DNA from: Dryocola sp031988645
Lineage (GTDB): Bacteria > Pseudomonadota > Gammaproteobacteria > Enterobacterales > Enterobacteriaceae
NCBI RefSeq assembly: GCF_051307045.1
Contig: NZ_CP150452.1
Coordinates: forward strand, 3,100,001-3,164,000
Reading direction: 5' to 3'
DNA length: 64,000 bases
In this document: piece by piece, positions 8,955 through 17,400 of the stretch
Layout: every line of letters begins with the position of its first letter
Position numbering within the stretch: position 1 is the first letter of the stretch
Translations under genes and position numbers: made by a program
Notes under the pieces: generated by a model
What the model was told of the DNA's origin: nothing
The model's database searches: none
What the model saw: only the letters and a program-made list of their open reading frames with translations

Positions 8955-10634
8955 TTAAAACGTGGCCCACTCCTCATTTGAATCGGATTGCTCAGAACGC
9001 TTTGGCTTAACAGCTTTGCCGCCCGGCTTAGCCGCCTTGAAATTCTGCGCCTGCGTCCGGGCACGTTGATGAATGCGAAACACCGAGACGGCCTGGGTCA
9101 AACGACGGGCCTGCTCTTCCAGCGCAGCCGCAGCCGTCGCCGACTCTTCCACCAGCGAGGCGTTTTGCTGCGTCACCTGATCCATTTCGGTAACGGCAAT
9201 GGCGACCTGATCGATGCCGCGGCTTTGCTCATCCGACGCCGAGGCAATTTCACTCATAATGTCGGTTACCCGGGTGACGGCCTCTACGATCTCAACCATC
9301 GTTTTCCCCGCGGTTCCCACCTGGCTCGATCCCGTATCGACCTTGTTTACGGAGTCTTCGATCAGGCCCTTAATCTCCTTCGCCGCCTGCGCGCTGCGCT
9401 GGGCCAGGTTACGTACCTCACTTGCCACCACGGCAAAGCCGCGGCCCTGCTCGCCGGCGCGAGCGGCCTCAACCGCAGCATTAAGCGCCAGAATATTGGT
9501 CTGGAAAGCGATACCGTCGATAACGTTGATAATGTCAGCGATCTTCTGCGAGCTGTCGGCGATGTCATTCATCGTCGCCACGACGTTATCGACCACCTTA
9601 CCGCCCCGCTGGGCAATTTCAGAAGCGCTCAGGGCAAGCTGGCTGGCCTGCGAGGCATTTTCCGCGTTCTGCTTCACCGTCGCCGTTAACTCTTCCATGC
9701 TGGCCGCGGTCTCTTCCAGAGAGGCCGCCTGCTGCTCGGTGCGGGAAGAGAGATCGCTATTGCCCTGAGAAATTTCGCTGGCGCCGGTAAAAATGGCGTC
9801 GGCGCTGTCGCGTACGCCGCTCACGGTTTTGGCAAGCCCCGTTTGCATATTGCGCAGGCTGGCAGCCAGCTGGCCCATTTCGTTGCTGCCTTCGACTTCG
9901 ATCCGGCAAACAAGATCGCCTTCGGTAATCTGACGAATATTGGTAATCAGTTTGTTGAGGGGCACGATCAGCACCTTCTGGATGCCGGCCCAGGCGAGAA
10001 TAACCAGCACCGCGACGGTACCCAGGGTAATAATAAGCGTCCAGATACTCATGCTGTAGGCGGCGTTATTTTTAGCGCCGCCTTGCTGGAAAATAAGATC
10101 GTTAATTTCAAAATATTTATTTATCTGGGCGGCAAAATCATCCTGGTATTTTTGCGTGGTCTGGTCGAGGAACTCCTGAATCTTTCCCGCTTCAAGCAGC
10201 TGGGCTAGTTCGTTAAGCGCGCCGAAATAGAGAGCAAAAGTGCTTTTAATTTGACGATAGTTTTCCTCATTGCCGCCGAAATCCTCCGGCACGGCGCCAT
10301 AGGTTCCCCAGTGATGCTCGGCGAGTTTAAGGTGCTTTTTTGAGTCGTCCAGCATGGCTTTAATGGCCGCCTCGCCTCCGCCCGTGGCGTAAAGATCGTT
10401 ATGCAGCAGTAAAAAACGCGAGCCGGCGCGGTTCAAAGAATTACGCGCCTGCAGCAGCTCTATCCAAGTATTGTTCAGGGAAACCTGCTCGTTGCGAATG
10501 GTTTGCTGGTGGGAATAATCTTCCTTCGCATTTTTCAAAGCGTTATAAAACAGGCCGCCGGACAGAATTTGTATGAAACTGAACAACCCCAGCAGAATCA
10601 TCAAACTGGTTACCACTCTTACACGTGTCAACAT
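8955..10634 (-). CDS. Methyl-accepting chemotaxis receptor of the Tsr/Tar amino-acid type
   Basis: A 559-residue transmembrane chemoreceptor that would feed ligand binding into CheW-CheA signalling. Transmembrane segments are at about residues 8-30 and 196-219, enclosing a periplasmic four-helix bundle. Arg64, Arg69 and Arg73 sit exactly where Tsr and Tar hold the ligand carboxylate (LQARNSLNRAGSR), and Thr160 in TTQ matches the Thr of the second binding site, so an amino-acid ligand is likely. A HAMP domain follows to about residue 268. The signalling tip shows the universal EAARAGEQGRGFAVVA. The C-terminus EWATF fits the xWxxF tether for CheR and CheB. It is not at a tsr or tar locus; it occupies the site of aegA-narQ of E. 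coli. The ligand is not known. Confidence 0.93.
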   Translation of the reverse strand: MLTRVRVVTSLMILLGLFSFIQILSGGLFYNALKNAKEDYSHQQTIRNEQVSLNNTWIELLQARNSLNRAGSRFLLLHNDLYATGGGEAAIKAMLDDSKKHLKLAEHHWGTYGAVPEDFGGNEENYRQIKSTFALYFGALNELAQLLEAGKIQEFLDQTTQKYQDDFAAQINKYFEINDLIFQQGGAKNNAAYSMSIWTLIITLGTVAVLVILAWAGIQKVLIVPLNKLITNIRQITEGDLVCRIEVEGSNEMGQLAASLRNMQTGLAKTVSGVRDSADAIFTGASEISQGNSDLSSRTEQQAASLEETAASMEELTATVKQNAENASQASQLALSASEIAQRGGKVVDNVVATMNDIADSSQKIADIINVIDGIAFQTNILALNAAVEAARAGEQGRGFAVVASEVRNLAQRSAQAAKEIKGLIEDSVNKVDTGSSQVGTAGKTMVEIVEAVTRVTDIMSEIASASDEQSRGIDQVAIAVTEMDQVTQQNASLVEESATAAAALEEQARRLTQAVSVFRIHQRARTQAQNFKAAKPGGKAVKPKRSEQSDSNEEWATF

Positions 10635-10688
10635 ATTCCCTTCTCCTTAAGCCCGGGCTTTATCCATTTTGTTCATATCTCTACTATA

Positions 10689-10715
10689 ATATCGGCCCGG
10701 ACCTGAAAAACTGTT
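10689..10715 (-). promoter_or_regulatory. FliA (sigma-28) promoter of the chemoreceptor gene
   Basis: Read on the minus strand, AACAGTTT is followed by an 11-base spacer and GCCGATAT. This matches the sigma-28 consensus TAAAGTTT-N11-GCCGATAA at 6 of 8 and 7 of 8 positions with the exact spacing. It lies about 55 bases before the chemoreceptor ATG, which has the ribosome site TAAGGAG. It places the gene in the flagellar late class. Confidence 0.8.
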
Positions 10716-10961
10716 GAATATATAAACCACGGCTTCGCGTAATAAGCAGATAAAATTGCCACCTTTTCTCTCAATCACCCTACAGAAGCGCATAAACCCC
10801 CGGCGAGGAACGCAGAAAATCCGGCAAGAAAAATGACAGGCGCAGCGGCAGGAAACGGCAAAGGTTTTTCGGGGATGACGGAAACAGGCGGCGGCGTTTA
10901 ACCCTTTGAAATTCACAATCTGCTGTCAATAGCAGGCTAAGATAATTTACATTATCTCCTC

Positions 10962-10979
10962 AATTTCTCCACGTTTGGG
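10962..10979 (+). promoter_or_regulatory. BaeR box upstream of acrD
   Basis: The segment matches the BaeR consensus TTTTTCTCCATDATTGGC at about 13 of 18 positions, including the core TTTCTCCA and the later TTGG. It ends 72 bases before the acrD start. In E. coli and Salmonella the BaeSR envelope-stress system activates acrD from such a box. The rest of 10635-11051 shows no gene that can be supported. Confidence 0.65.
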
Positions 10980-11051
10980 CTTAAGGTTAAGGCTACAGTG
11001 ACCACTGCCCCCCATAACAACAATCTGTAGTACTTACGAGGTCCCGACCAG

Positions 11052-14000
11052 ATGGCGAATTTCTTTATCAATCGCCCCATTTTTGCCTGGGTGCTGGCCA
11101 TTATTTTGTGCCTCACCGGTACGCTTGCAATTTTTTCGCTTCCCGTTGAGCAATATCCCGATCTCGCACCGCCTAACGTGCGTATTACCGCGAACTATCC
11201 AGGGGCTTCAGCCCAGACTCTGGAAAACACCGTCACCCAGGTTATCGAACAGAATATGACCGGCCTCGACAACATGATGTATATGTCGTCGCAGAGCAGC
11301 AGCACCGGCCAGGCGACCATCATGCTGAGCTTTAAGGCCGGCACCGATCCGGACGAGGCGGTGCAGCAGGTGCAAAACCAGCTGCAGTCCGCGCTGCGCA
11401 AATTGCCGCAGGGCCGTGCAAACCCAGGGGGTGACGGTAAGGAAAACCGGGGATACCAACATCCTGATGATCGCCTTCGTTTCCACTGATGGCAGCATGG
11501 ATAAACAGGATATTGCGGACTACGTCGCCAGTAATATCCAGGATCCCCTGAGCCGTATTAACGGCGTCGGGGATGTGGATGCCTACGGCTCCCAGTACTC
11601 CATGCGCATCTGGCTTGACCCAACCAAACTCACCAGCTATCAGCTCACCACCCAGGACGTGGTGGATGCCATCAGCTCGCAGAACGCGCAGGTAGCCGTT
11701 GGGCAGCTCGGCGGCACGCCGTCGGTCGATCTTCAGGCTTTAAACGCCACCATCAATTCCCAGTCTTTGCTGCAAACGCCGCAGCAATTTAAGGACATTA
11801 CCCTGCGCGTGAATCAGGACGGTTCGCTGGTAACCCTGGGCGACGTGGCGGAAGTTGAGCTGGGCGCCGAGAAGTACGACTTCCTGAGCCGCTACAATGG
11901 CCAGGCGGCCTCGGGGCTGGGCATCAAGCTCGCGTCAGGCGCGAACGAGATGGAAACCGACAAGCTCGCCCGCGCCAAAATAGAAGAGCTTTCGCAGTTT
12001 TTCCCCCACGGCCTGGAAGCGAAAATCGCTTATGAAACCACGCCGTTCGTAAAAGCCTCTATCGAAGACGTGGTAAAAACGCTGCTGGAAGCCATCGCGC
12101 TGGTATTCCTCGTCATGTACCTGTTTTTACAGAATTTCCGCGCCACGCTTATCCCCACCATCGCCGTGCCGGTGGTGCTGCTGGGCACCTTCGCGGTGCT
12201 CTACGCCTTCGGCTATAGCATCAATACCCTGACGATGTTCGCCATGGTTCTCGCCATCGGCCTGCTGGTGGATGACGCCATCGTGGTGGTGGAGAACGTT
12301 GAGCGCATCATGAGCGAGGAGGGACTGTCGCCCAGAGAAGCGACCCGCAGGTCGATGAGCCAGATTCAGGGCGCGCTGGTCGGGATTGCGATGGTGCTTT
12401 CCGCGGTGTTCGTGCCGATGGCCTTCTTCGGCGGCACGACCGGCGCCATTTACCGCCAGTTCTCCATTACCATAGTTTCGGCAATGGTGCTGTCGGTTCT
12501 GGTAGCGATGATCCTTACGCCTGCGCTGTGCGCCACGCTGCTTAAGCCCTTACATAAAGGCGAGCAGCACGGCCAGAAAGGATTTTTCGGCTGGTTTAAC
12601 CGCATGTTCAACCGCAATGCCGCGCGGTACGAAAACGGCGTGGGCAGAATTCTGGCCCGCAGCGCGCGCTGGATGCTGATTTACGCCCTGCTGCTAGGCG
12701 CAATGGTGTTCTTATTCCTGCGCCTGCCAACCTCGTTTTTGCCGCTGGAGGACCGCGGCGTATTCACGACCTCGGTACAGCTGCCAAGCGGCTCAACCCA
12801 GCAGCAGACGTTAAAGGTCGTGGCTAATCTCGAAAACTATTATCTGACCAAAGAGAAAGATAACGTGCTGTCGGTGTTCTCAACCATAGGTTCCGGCCCC
12901 GGCGGCAACGGGCAGAACGTGGCGCGTATGTTTGTGCGCCTGAAAGACTGGGACGATCGCGATCCGGACACCGGCAGCTCCTTCGCTATTATCGAACGCG
13001 CCACTAAGGCCTTCCATGATATTAAAGAAGCGCGCGTAATCGCCAGCAGCCCGCCGGCCATCAGCGGCCTTGGCAACGCGGCCGGATTCGATATGGAGCT
13101 GCAGGATCACGGCGGCGCCGGCCACGATGCGCTGATGAACGCGCGCGACCAGCTGCTCAACCTGGCTGATAACGAACCTCAGCTAACCCGCGTTCGCCAT
13201 AACGGCCTCGACGACAGCCCGCAGATGCAGATCGATATCGATCAGCGTAAAGCGCAGGCGCTGGGCGTTTCCATCGACGATATCAATAACACGCTGCAAA
13301 CGGCCTGGGGCTCCAGCTATGTGAACGACTTTATGGATCGCGGCCGCGTGAAAAAGGTCTATGTCCAGGCGGCCGCGAAGTACCGCATGCTGCCCGATGA
13401 TATTAACCAGTGGTACGTGCGCAACAAAGACGGCGGCATGGTGCCCTTCTCCGCCTTCTCCTCTTCGCGCTGGGAAACGGGATCTCCTCGCCTGGAGCGC
13501 TACAACGGGTATTCCGCCGTAGAGATCGTGGGCGAGGCCGCAGCCGGCATCAGCACCGGTACGGCCATGGAAATCATGGAAAACCTGGTGCATAAACTGC
13601 CGAACGGGTTTGGCCTGGAATGGACGGGCATGTCCTATCAGGAAAGGCTTTCAGGCGCGCAGGCGCCCGCGTTATATGCGGTATCCCTGCTGGTGGTCTT
13701 CCTGTGCCTCGCCGCGCTTTATGAAAGCTGGTCAGTGCCGTTTTCCGTGATGCTCGTGGTGCCGCTTGGCGTCATCGGGGCCCTGCTCGCTACCTGGATG
13801 CGGGGGCTTGAGAATGACGTGTACTTCCAGGTTGGGCTACTCACCGTCATCGGGCTGGCGGCGAAGAACGCGATACTGATCGTCGAATTCGCCAACGATA
13901 TGAACGCGCAGGGGCGGGAGCTGGTCGCGGCGACGCTCGACGCCTGCCGTCAGCGCCTGCGGCCGATTCTGATGACCTCGCTGGCCTTTATCTTCGGCGT

Positions 14001-14170
14001 GCTGCCGATGGCCCACCAGCAGCGGCGCGGGTTCCGGCAGCCAGCATGCGGTGGGAACCGGGGTGATGGGCGGCATGATTTCAGCCACGGTTCTGGCCAT
14101 TTTCTTTGTGCCGCTGTTCTTCGTGCTGGTGCGTCGCCGCTTCCCGCTTAAAGAGCCGCACAAGGACTAA
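11052..14170 (+). CDS. acrD: RND multidrug efflux pump AcrD, with two single-base frameshifts as written
   Basis: AcrD is the inner-membrane proton antiporter that works with AcrA and TolC to export aminoglycosides and other polar drugs. The N-terminus MANFFINRPIFAWVLAIILC and the GLLVDDAIVVVENVER block with its paired aspartates of the proton relay are intact. The frame breaks twice. At 11411-11413 GGCC reads GGGCC (after about residue 120), and at 14012-14014 GGCC reads GGCCC (about residue 987). Removing one base at each site gives one 1038-residue protein, against 1037 in E. coli, ending RRRFPLKEPHKD at the TAA of 14168-14170. Both extra bases are at GGCC, like seven others in the window, so sequencing error is more likely than a real pseudogene. 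Confidence 0.93.
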
Positions 14171-14186
14171 GGGCAAAAAAAGAGAA

Positions 14187-14218
14187 CAAAAAAGGCGGCC
14201 TTTTCGGTCGCCTTTTTA
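14187..14218 (+). terminator. Intrinsic terminator of acrD
   Basis: AAAAAGGCGGCC and GGTCGCCTTTTT form a 12-bp stem with one G-T pair and a short loop, ending in a T run. It begins 17 bases after the repaired acrD stop. The A run on the other side could also let it stop transcripts of ypfM from the minus strand. Confidence 0.85.
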
Positions 14219-14279
14219 GTGATGTACCCACAGAGATTTTCAAATAAGGACATCCTGCTCTTGCTATTTTCTGGTCAGA

Positions 14280-14339
14280 TCATTTACGAAGCATATCTTC
14301 AATGAAATCTTTCCAGTTCCCCAGTTCATGCTCAATCAT
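14280..14339 (-). CDS. ypfM: Small protein YpfM (19 residues)
   Basis: The minus strand encodes a 19-residue peptide, MIEHELGNWKDFIEDMLRK, followed by TGA. It differs from E. coli YpfM by two residues as I recall it and lies at the same place, between acrD and yffB. A ribosome site GAGAGG stands five bases before the ATG. The function is unknown; the peptide would form one charged amphipathic helix with no membrane segment. Confidence 0.9.
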   Translation of the reverse strand: MIEHELGNWKDFIEDMLRK

Positions 14340-14364
14340 AACGGCCTCTCTTATAATTGCTTTA

Positions 14365-14370
14365 ATTATA
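14365..14370 (-). promoter_or_regulatory. Possible -10 element for ypfM
   Basis: On the minus strand a perfect TATAAT lies about 26 bases before the ypfM ATG. The -35 region at the expected spacing (TTCACT) is weak. The assignment rests on the -10 and its position. Confidence 0.4.
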
Positions 14371-14868
14371 CGCAAATCATTGCGGGGAGTGAAGCAATTC
14401 TGGACCGCTGCTTTCATCACATCCACCGTATATTTATTGCCATTGCGTAATAACCTAATCTTAACCCCTTCCGCGCTTATTAATGTGACGGAGCACCTGA
14501 ATCAAAATGTTTCTTCGAATTTCAGAATTTGCTCGCATTTAGCGGAAAAAGCGCGCCGGTGGCGCTGGTTACGGGGTTTTCTCGCCGCCGGGAAGGCAAA
14601 GCAGCGGTATTAACGAGGGAGCCGCAGCTATTTATATATTCAGTTTCGGATAAGGCCGAATACCGTCAACGCGATAAAATTCAACGCCTCCGTGAAATGA
14701 AATGGCATAACTGATGAAATTTTATTCGAAATGCGCCACAATGGTTATATTTTGTGATAATCGCAGTAGCAATTAAGTTATATTTTTCCGTGGTATTTTA
14801 TTATCATTTTCAATCATTCTAATTATCTGATTAAAAAATCAGAGTCTCGACAAAAGGACTGACATCGC
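14371..14868. other. AT-rich intergenic stretch between ypfM and yffB
   Basis: About 500 bases with no coding frame I can support. A 103-codon open frame on the + strand (14302-14613) has no recognisable product and overlaps ypfM. The part from 14700 is clearly richer in A and T than its surroundings and probably holds the yffB-dapE promoter. Confidence 0.6.
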
Positions 14869-15225
14869 GTGATTACCCTGTATGGCATTAAAAACTGCGA
14901 CACCGTGAAGAAGGCGCGCCGCTGGCTGGAAGCGCAGAACGTCGAATACCGGTTTCATGACTACCGCGCAGACGGCCTGGACGCCAGCTTGCTTAATAGC
15001 TTTATCGACGAGCTGGGCTGGGAGGCGCTGCTCAATACCCGCGGCACGACCTGGCGCAAGCTGGACGAGGCGCGTCGCGAATCTATTAAAGACGCGCGCT
15101 CGGCCGCCGCATTAATGGTGGAAATGCCGGCGATCGTTAAACGCCCATTGCTCTGCGCGCCCGGGCGGCCTATGCTTCTGGGTTTCAATGAATCGAACTA
15201 TCAGCAGTTTATCAACGAGGTATAG
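14869..15225 (+). CDS. yffB: ArsC-family protein YffB
   Basis: The protein belongs to the ArsC/Spx thioredoxin-fold family. It is 118 residues, equal to E. coli YffB, with the redox-type cysteine in YGIKNCDTVKKAR near the N-terminus and the family end-block MPAIVKRPLL. The exact reaction is not established; E. coli YffB binds glutathione. The start is GTG 14869, which gives the family N-terminus. dapE begins 4 bases after its stop, so the two are cotranscribed. Confidence 0.94.
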   Translation: MITLYGIKNCDTVKKARRWLEAQNVEYRFHDYRADGLDASLLNSFIDELGWEALLNTRGTTWRKLDEARRESIKDARSAAALMVEMPAIVKRPLLCAPGRPMLLGFNESNYQQFINEV

Positions 15226-15229
15226 TCTT

Positions 15230-16357
15230 ATGTCCTGCCCGGTTATTGAGCTGACGCAACAGCTTATCCGCCGCCCTTCCCTGAGCCCCGATGACGCCGG
15301 CTGCCAGGCGCTGCTTATTGAGCGGCTGCGCGCTATCGGCTTTACCGTTGAGCACATGGATTTTGGCGACACGCAAAACTTCTGGGCATGGAGAGGACAG
15401 GGCGAAACGCTGGCTTTTGCCGGACATACCGATGTCGTGCCTTCCGGCGACGCGGACCGCTGGATTAACCCGCCGTTTGAACCGACCATTCGCGACGGCA
15501 TGCTGTTTGGCCGGGGCGCCGCGGATATGAAGGGCTCGCTTGCGGCGATGGTGGTGGCGGCGGAGCGTTTTGTCGCGCAGCATCCGCACCATAAAGGCCG
15601 CCTTGCCTTTCTGATCACGTCCGATGAGGAAGCCAGCGCCAAAAACGGCACCGTAAAAGTGGTCGAAACGCTGATGGAGCGCCGCGAGCGCCTCGATTAC
15701 TGCCTGGTGGGCGAGCCTTCGAGCACCGAGGTGGTCGGCGACGTGGTGAAAAACGGCCGCCGCGGGTCGCTGACCTGCAACCTGACGATTCATGGCGTGC
15801 AGGGGCACGTGGCCTATCCGCATCTGGCGGATAACCCGGTGCATCGTGCCGCGCCGATGCTAAGCGAGCTGGTGGCCATTGAGTGGGACCAGGGGAACGA
15901 GTTTTTCCCGGCCACCAGCATGCAGATCGCCAATATTCAGGCCGGCACCGGCAGCAACAACGTTATTCCAGGCGATATATTCGTGCAGTTTAACTTCCGC
16001 TTCAGCACCGAGCTGACCGATGCGGACATCAAACAGCGCGTGGTCGCCCTGCTTGAGAAACACCAGCTGCGCTACACGCTGGACTGGTGGCTTTCCGGGC
16101 TGCCGTTCCTCACCTCGCGCGGCAAGCTTGTCGATGCGGTGGTGAACGCGGTTGAGCACTATAATGAAATAAGGCCGCAGCTTTTAACGACCGGCGGCAC
16201 GTCCGATGGACGCTTTATCGCCCGCATGGGCGCGCAGGTAGTGGAACTTGGGCCGGTAAACGCGACCATTCACAAGATTAACGAGTGCGTCAACGCCGCC
16301 GACCTGCAGCTTCTTGCCCGTATGTATCAACGCATTATGGAACAGCTTGTCGCCTGA
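15230..16357 (+). CDS. dapE: Succinyl-diaminopimelate desuccinylase DapE
   Basis: DapE hydrolyses N-succinyl-LL-diaminopimelate to diaminopimelate and succinate in lysine and cell-wall precursor synthesis. The protein is 375 residues, as in E. coli. The ATG at 15230 was chosen over an upstream in-frame ATG at 15188, which lies inside yffB. Metal ligands are seen in AGHTDVVP (His67), GAADMKGS (Asp100) and TSDEEASA (the catalytic Glu pair). It forms a metabolic pair with dapA in this window, which acts earlier in the same pathway. Confidence 0.97.
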   Translation: MSCPVIELTQQLIRRPSLSPDDAGCQALLIERLRAIGFTVEHMDFGDTQNFWAWRGQGETLAFAGHTDVVPSGDADRWINPPFEPTIRDGMLFGRGAADMKGSLAAMVVAAERFVAQHPHHKGRLAFLITSDEEASAKNGTVKVVETLMERRERLDYCLVGEPSSTEVVGDVVKNGRRGSLTCNLTIHGVQGHVAYPHLADNPVHRAAPMLSELVAIEWDQGNEFFPATSMQIANIQAGTGSNNVIPGDIFVQFNFRFSTELTDADIKQRVVALLEKHQLRYTLDWWLSGLPFLTSRGKLVDAVVNAVEHYNEIRPQLLTTGGTSDGRFIARMGAQVVELGPVNATIHKINECVNAADLQLLARMYQRIMEQLVA

Positions 16358-16387
16358 CCGGCTGCACAACTTAAGTGAGGTATTAGC

Positions 16388-16576
16388 ATGGAATGGCTAT
16401 CGCATTACTGGTGGGTAATTGTACTGGTGCTGTTGCTGGGTATTTTCCTTAACGTCATTAAAGACCTGAAACGCATCGACCCGAAAAAGTACATGGCCAA
16501 CAAGCCTGACTTGCCGCCGCATCGTGATTTTAACGATAAGTGGGACGACGAAGACGACTGGCCAAAGAAAAAATAG
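16388..16576 (+). CDS. ypfN: UPF0370 small membrane protein YpfN
   Basis: A 62-residue protein (E. coli YpfN has 66). Residues about 6-25 form one transmembrane segment (YWWVIVLVLLLGIFLNVI). The C-terminal half is charged, with the conserved LPPHRDFNDKWDDEDDWPKK. It follows dapE by 30 bases with ribosome site AAGTGAGG, as in E. coli. No function is known. Confidence 0.93.
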   Translation: MEWLSHYWWVIVLVLLLGIFLNVIKDLKRIDPKKYMANKPDLPPHRDFNDKWDDEDDWPKKK

Positions 16577-16597
16577 AAAAAGTAGCGCACGTTTTTT

Positions 16598-16622
16598 CCC
16601 TCACCCTGCAGCAGGGTGAGGG
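16598..16622. other. Hairpin between convergent ypfN and ypfH
   Basis: A perfect 11-bp stem (CCCTCACCCTG with CAGGGTGAGGG) and a 3-base loop. As at hemF/maeB, a T run precedes it on the + strand and none follows on either strand. It is probably a transcript-end structure shared by the two converging genes. Confidence 0.5.
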
Positions 16623-16627
16623 CATGC

Positions 16628-17326
16628 TTACAGCAGTTCAATAATATCGTCATCTTTCGGGATCCCGCCGCTTAACGCCTCATCAAAATAATGCTTCGGC
16701 ACCGTATAGCGCAGATGGTCGAGCGCAATGCGGATGCTGCGGTCGTCAATGGCGTGCCCCAACGCATCTACGATATCCAGCGTGAAATCCCCGCCGATGC
16801 GCTCGAGCGCCTCGGAGGCCTCAACGGCGTGCTTCACATTAATCACGCTGTCCTCATCGCCGTGAATCAGATGGACAGTCACGGAGGCAGGAATGTTTTG
16901 CGGCAGCCCGGCATAACGCCCGCTGAAGGCAACCACCCGGGAGGCAAGCTCCGGCTCGGCTTTTACGCCTTCCAGCGCCATTATTGCGCCCTGTGAGAAG
17001 CCAATCAGCGCCGTAGCATTCGCCGCGACGCCGCTTTGTTTCTGCCAGTAGCGCACCACCTCGATAAAGGTTGGCATCACCGCATCAATGCGGCCCTGGC
17101 GGTTTTCCTCCGTCACGCCGGCCACTGAAAACCATTCACGTCCCTGAGGCGAACCGCTTGCCACCGGGCCGCCAACGCTCACCACCAGCGCGTCGGGAAA
17201 TACCGGGGCGAACCAGCGGCCGATTTCCCCCATCGCGACCGGGTTATCGCCCACGCCATGAAACAGCAACAGCAGCTGTTTTGCCGGAACGGAGGGGCTT
17301 TGGACAACAAAATGGTCGTGCTTCAT
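16628..17326 (-). CDS. ypfH: Carboxylesterase YpfH (alpha/beta hydrolase)
   Basis: An alpha/beta-hydrolase of the phospholipase/carboxylesterase family, 232 residues as in E. coli. The nucleophile elbow is GFSQGA (Ser at about 114), the oxyanion region is LLLFHGVGDNP near the N-terminus, and the acid and histidine are likely in HGDEDSV and LGHAID. E. coli YpfH acts on short acyl esters. tmcA lies upstream on the same strand, 74 bases away. Confidence 0.93.
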   Translation of the reverse strand: MKHDHFVVQSPSVPAKQLLLLFHGVGDNPVAMGEIGRWFAPVFPDALVVSVGGPVASGSPQGREWFSVAGVTEENRQGRIDAVMPTFIEVVRYWQKQSGVAANATALIGFSQGAIMALEGVKAEPELASRVVAFSGRYAGLPQNIPASVTVHLIHGDEDSVINVKHAVEASEALERIGGDFTLDIVDALGHAIDDRSIRIALDHLRYTVPKHYFDEALSGGIPKDDDIIELL

Positions 17327-17400
17327 GGTTATCTCCTTAAGTTTCTGCAGCTGACTATACGCCGGATAAAGGTGATGACCATGCCGTTTGGCTGAACGAC

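Noticed and set aside
10647..10916. 89-codon open frame upstream of the chemoreceptor
   Set aside because: It covers the FliA promoter, is rich in Cys, Arg and Phe without any family pattern, and has no ribosome site.
11411..14014. acrD as a true pseudogene
   Set aside because: Both breaks are one-base insertions at GGCC like seven others in the window, one of them in the essential gene der, so error is the better explanation.
14302..14613. 103-codon open frame between acrD and yffB
   Set aside because: It overlaps ypfM on the other strand, has no ribosome site and its product looks like random translation of AT-rich DNA.
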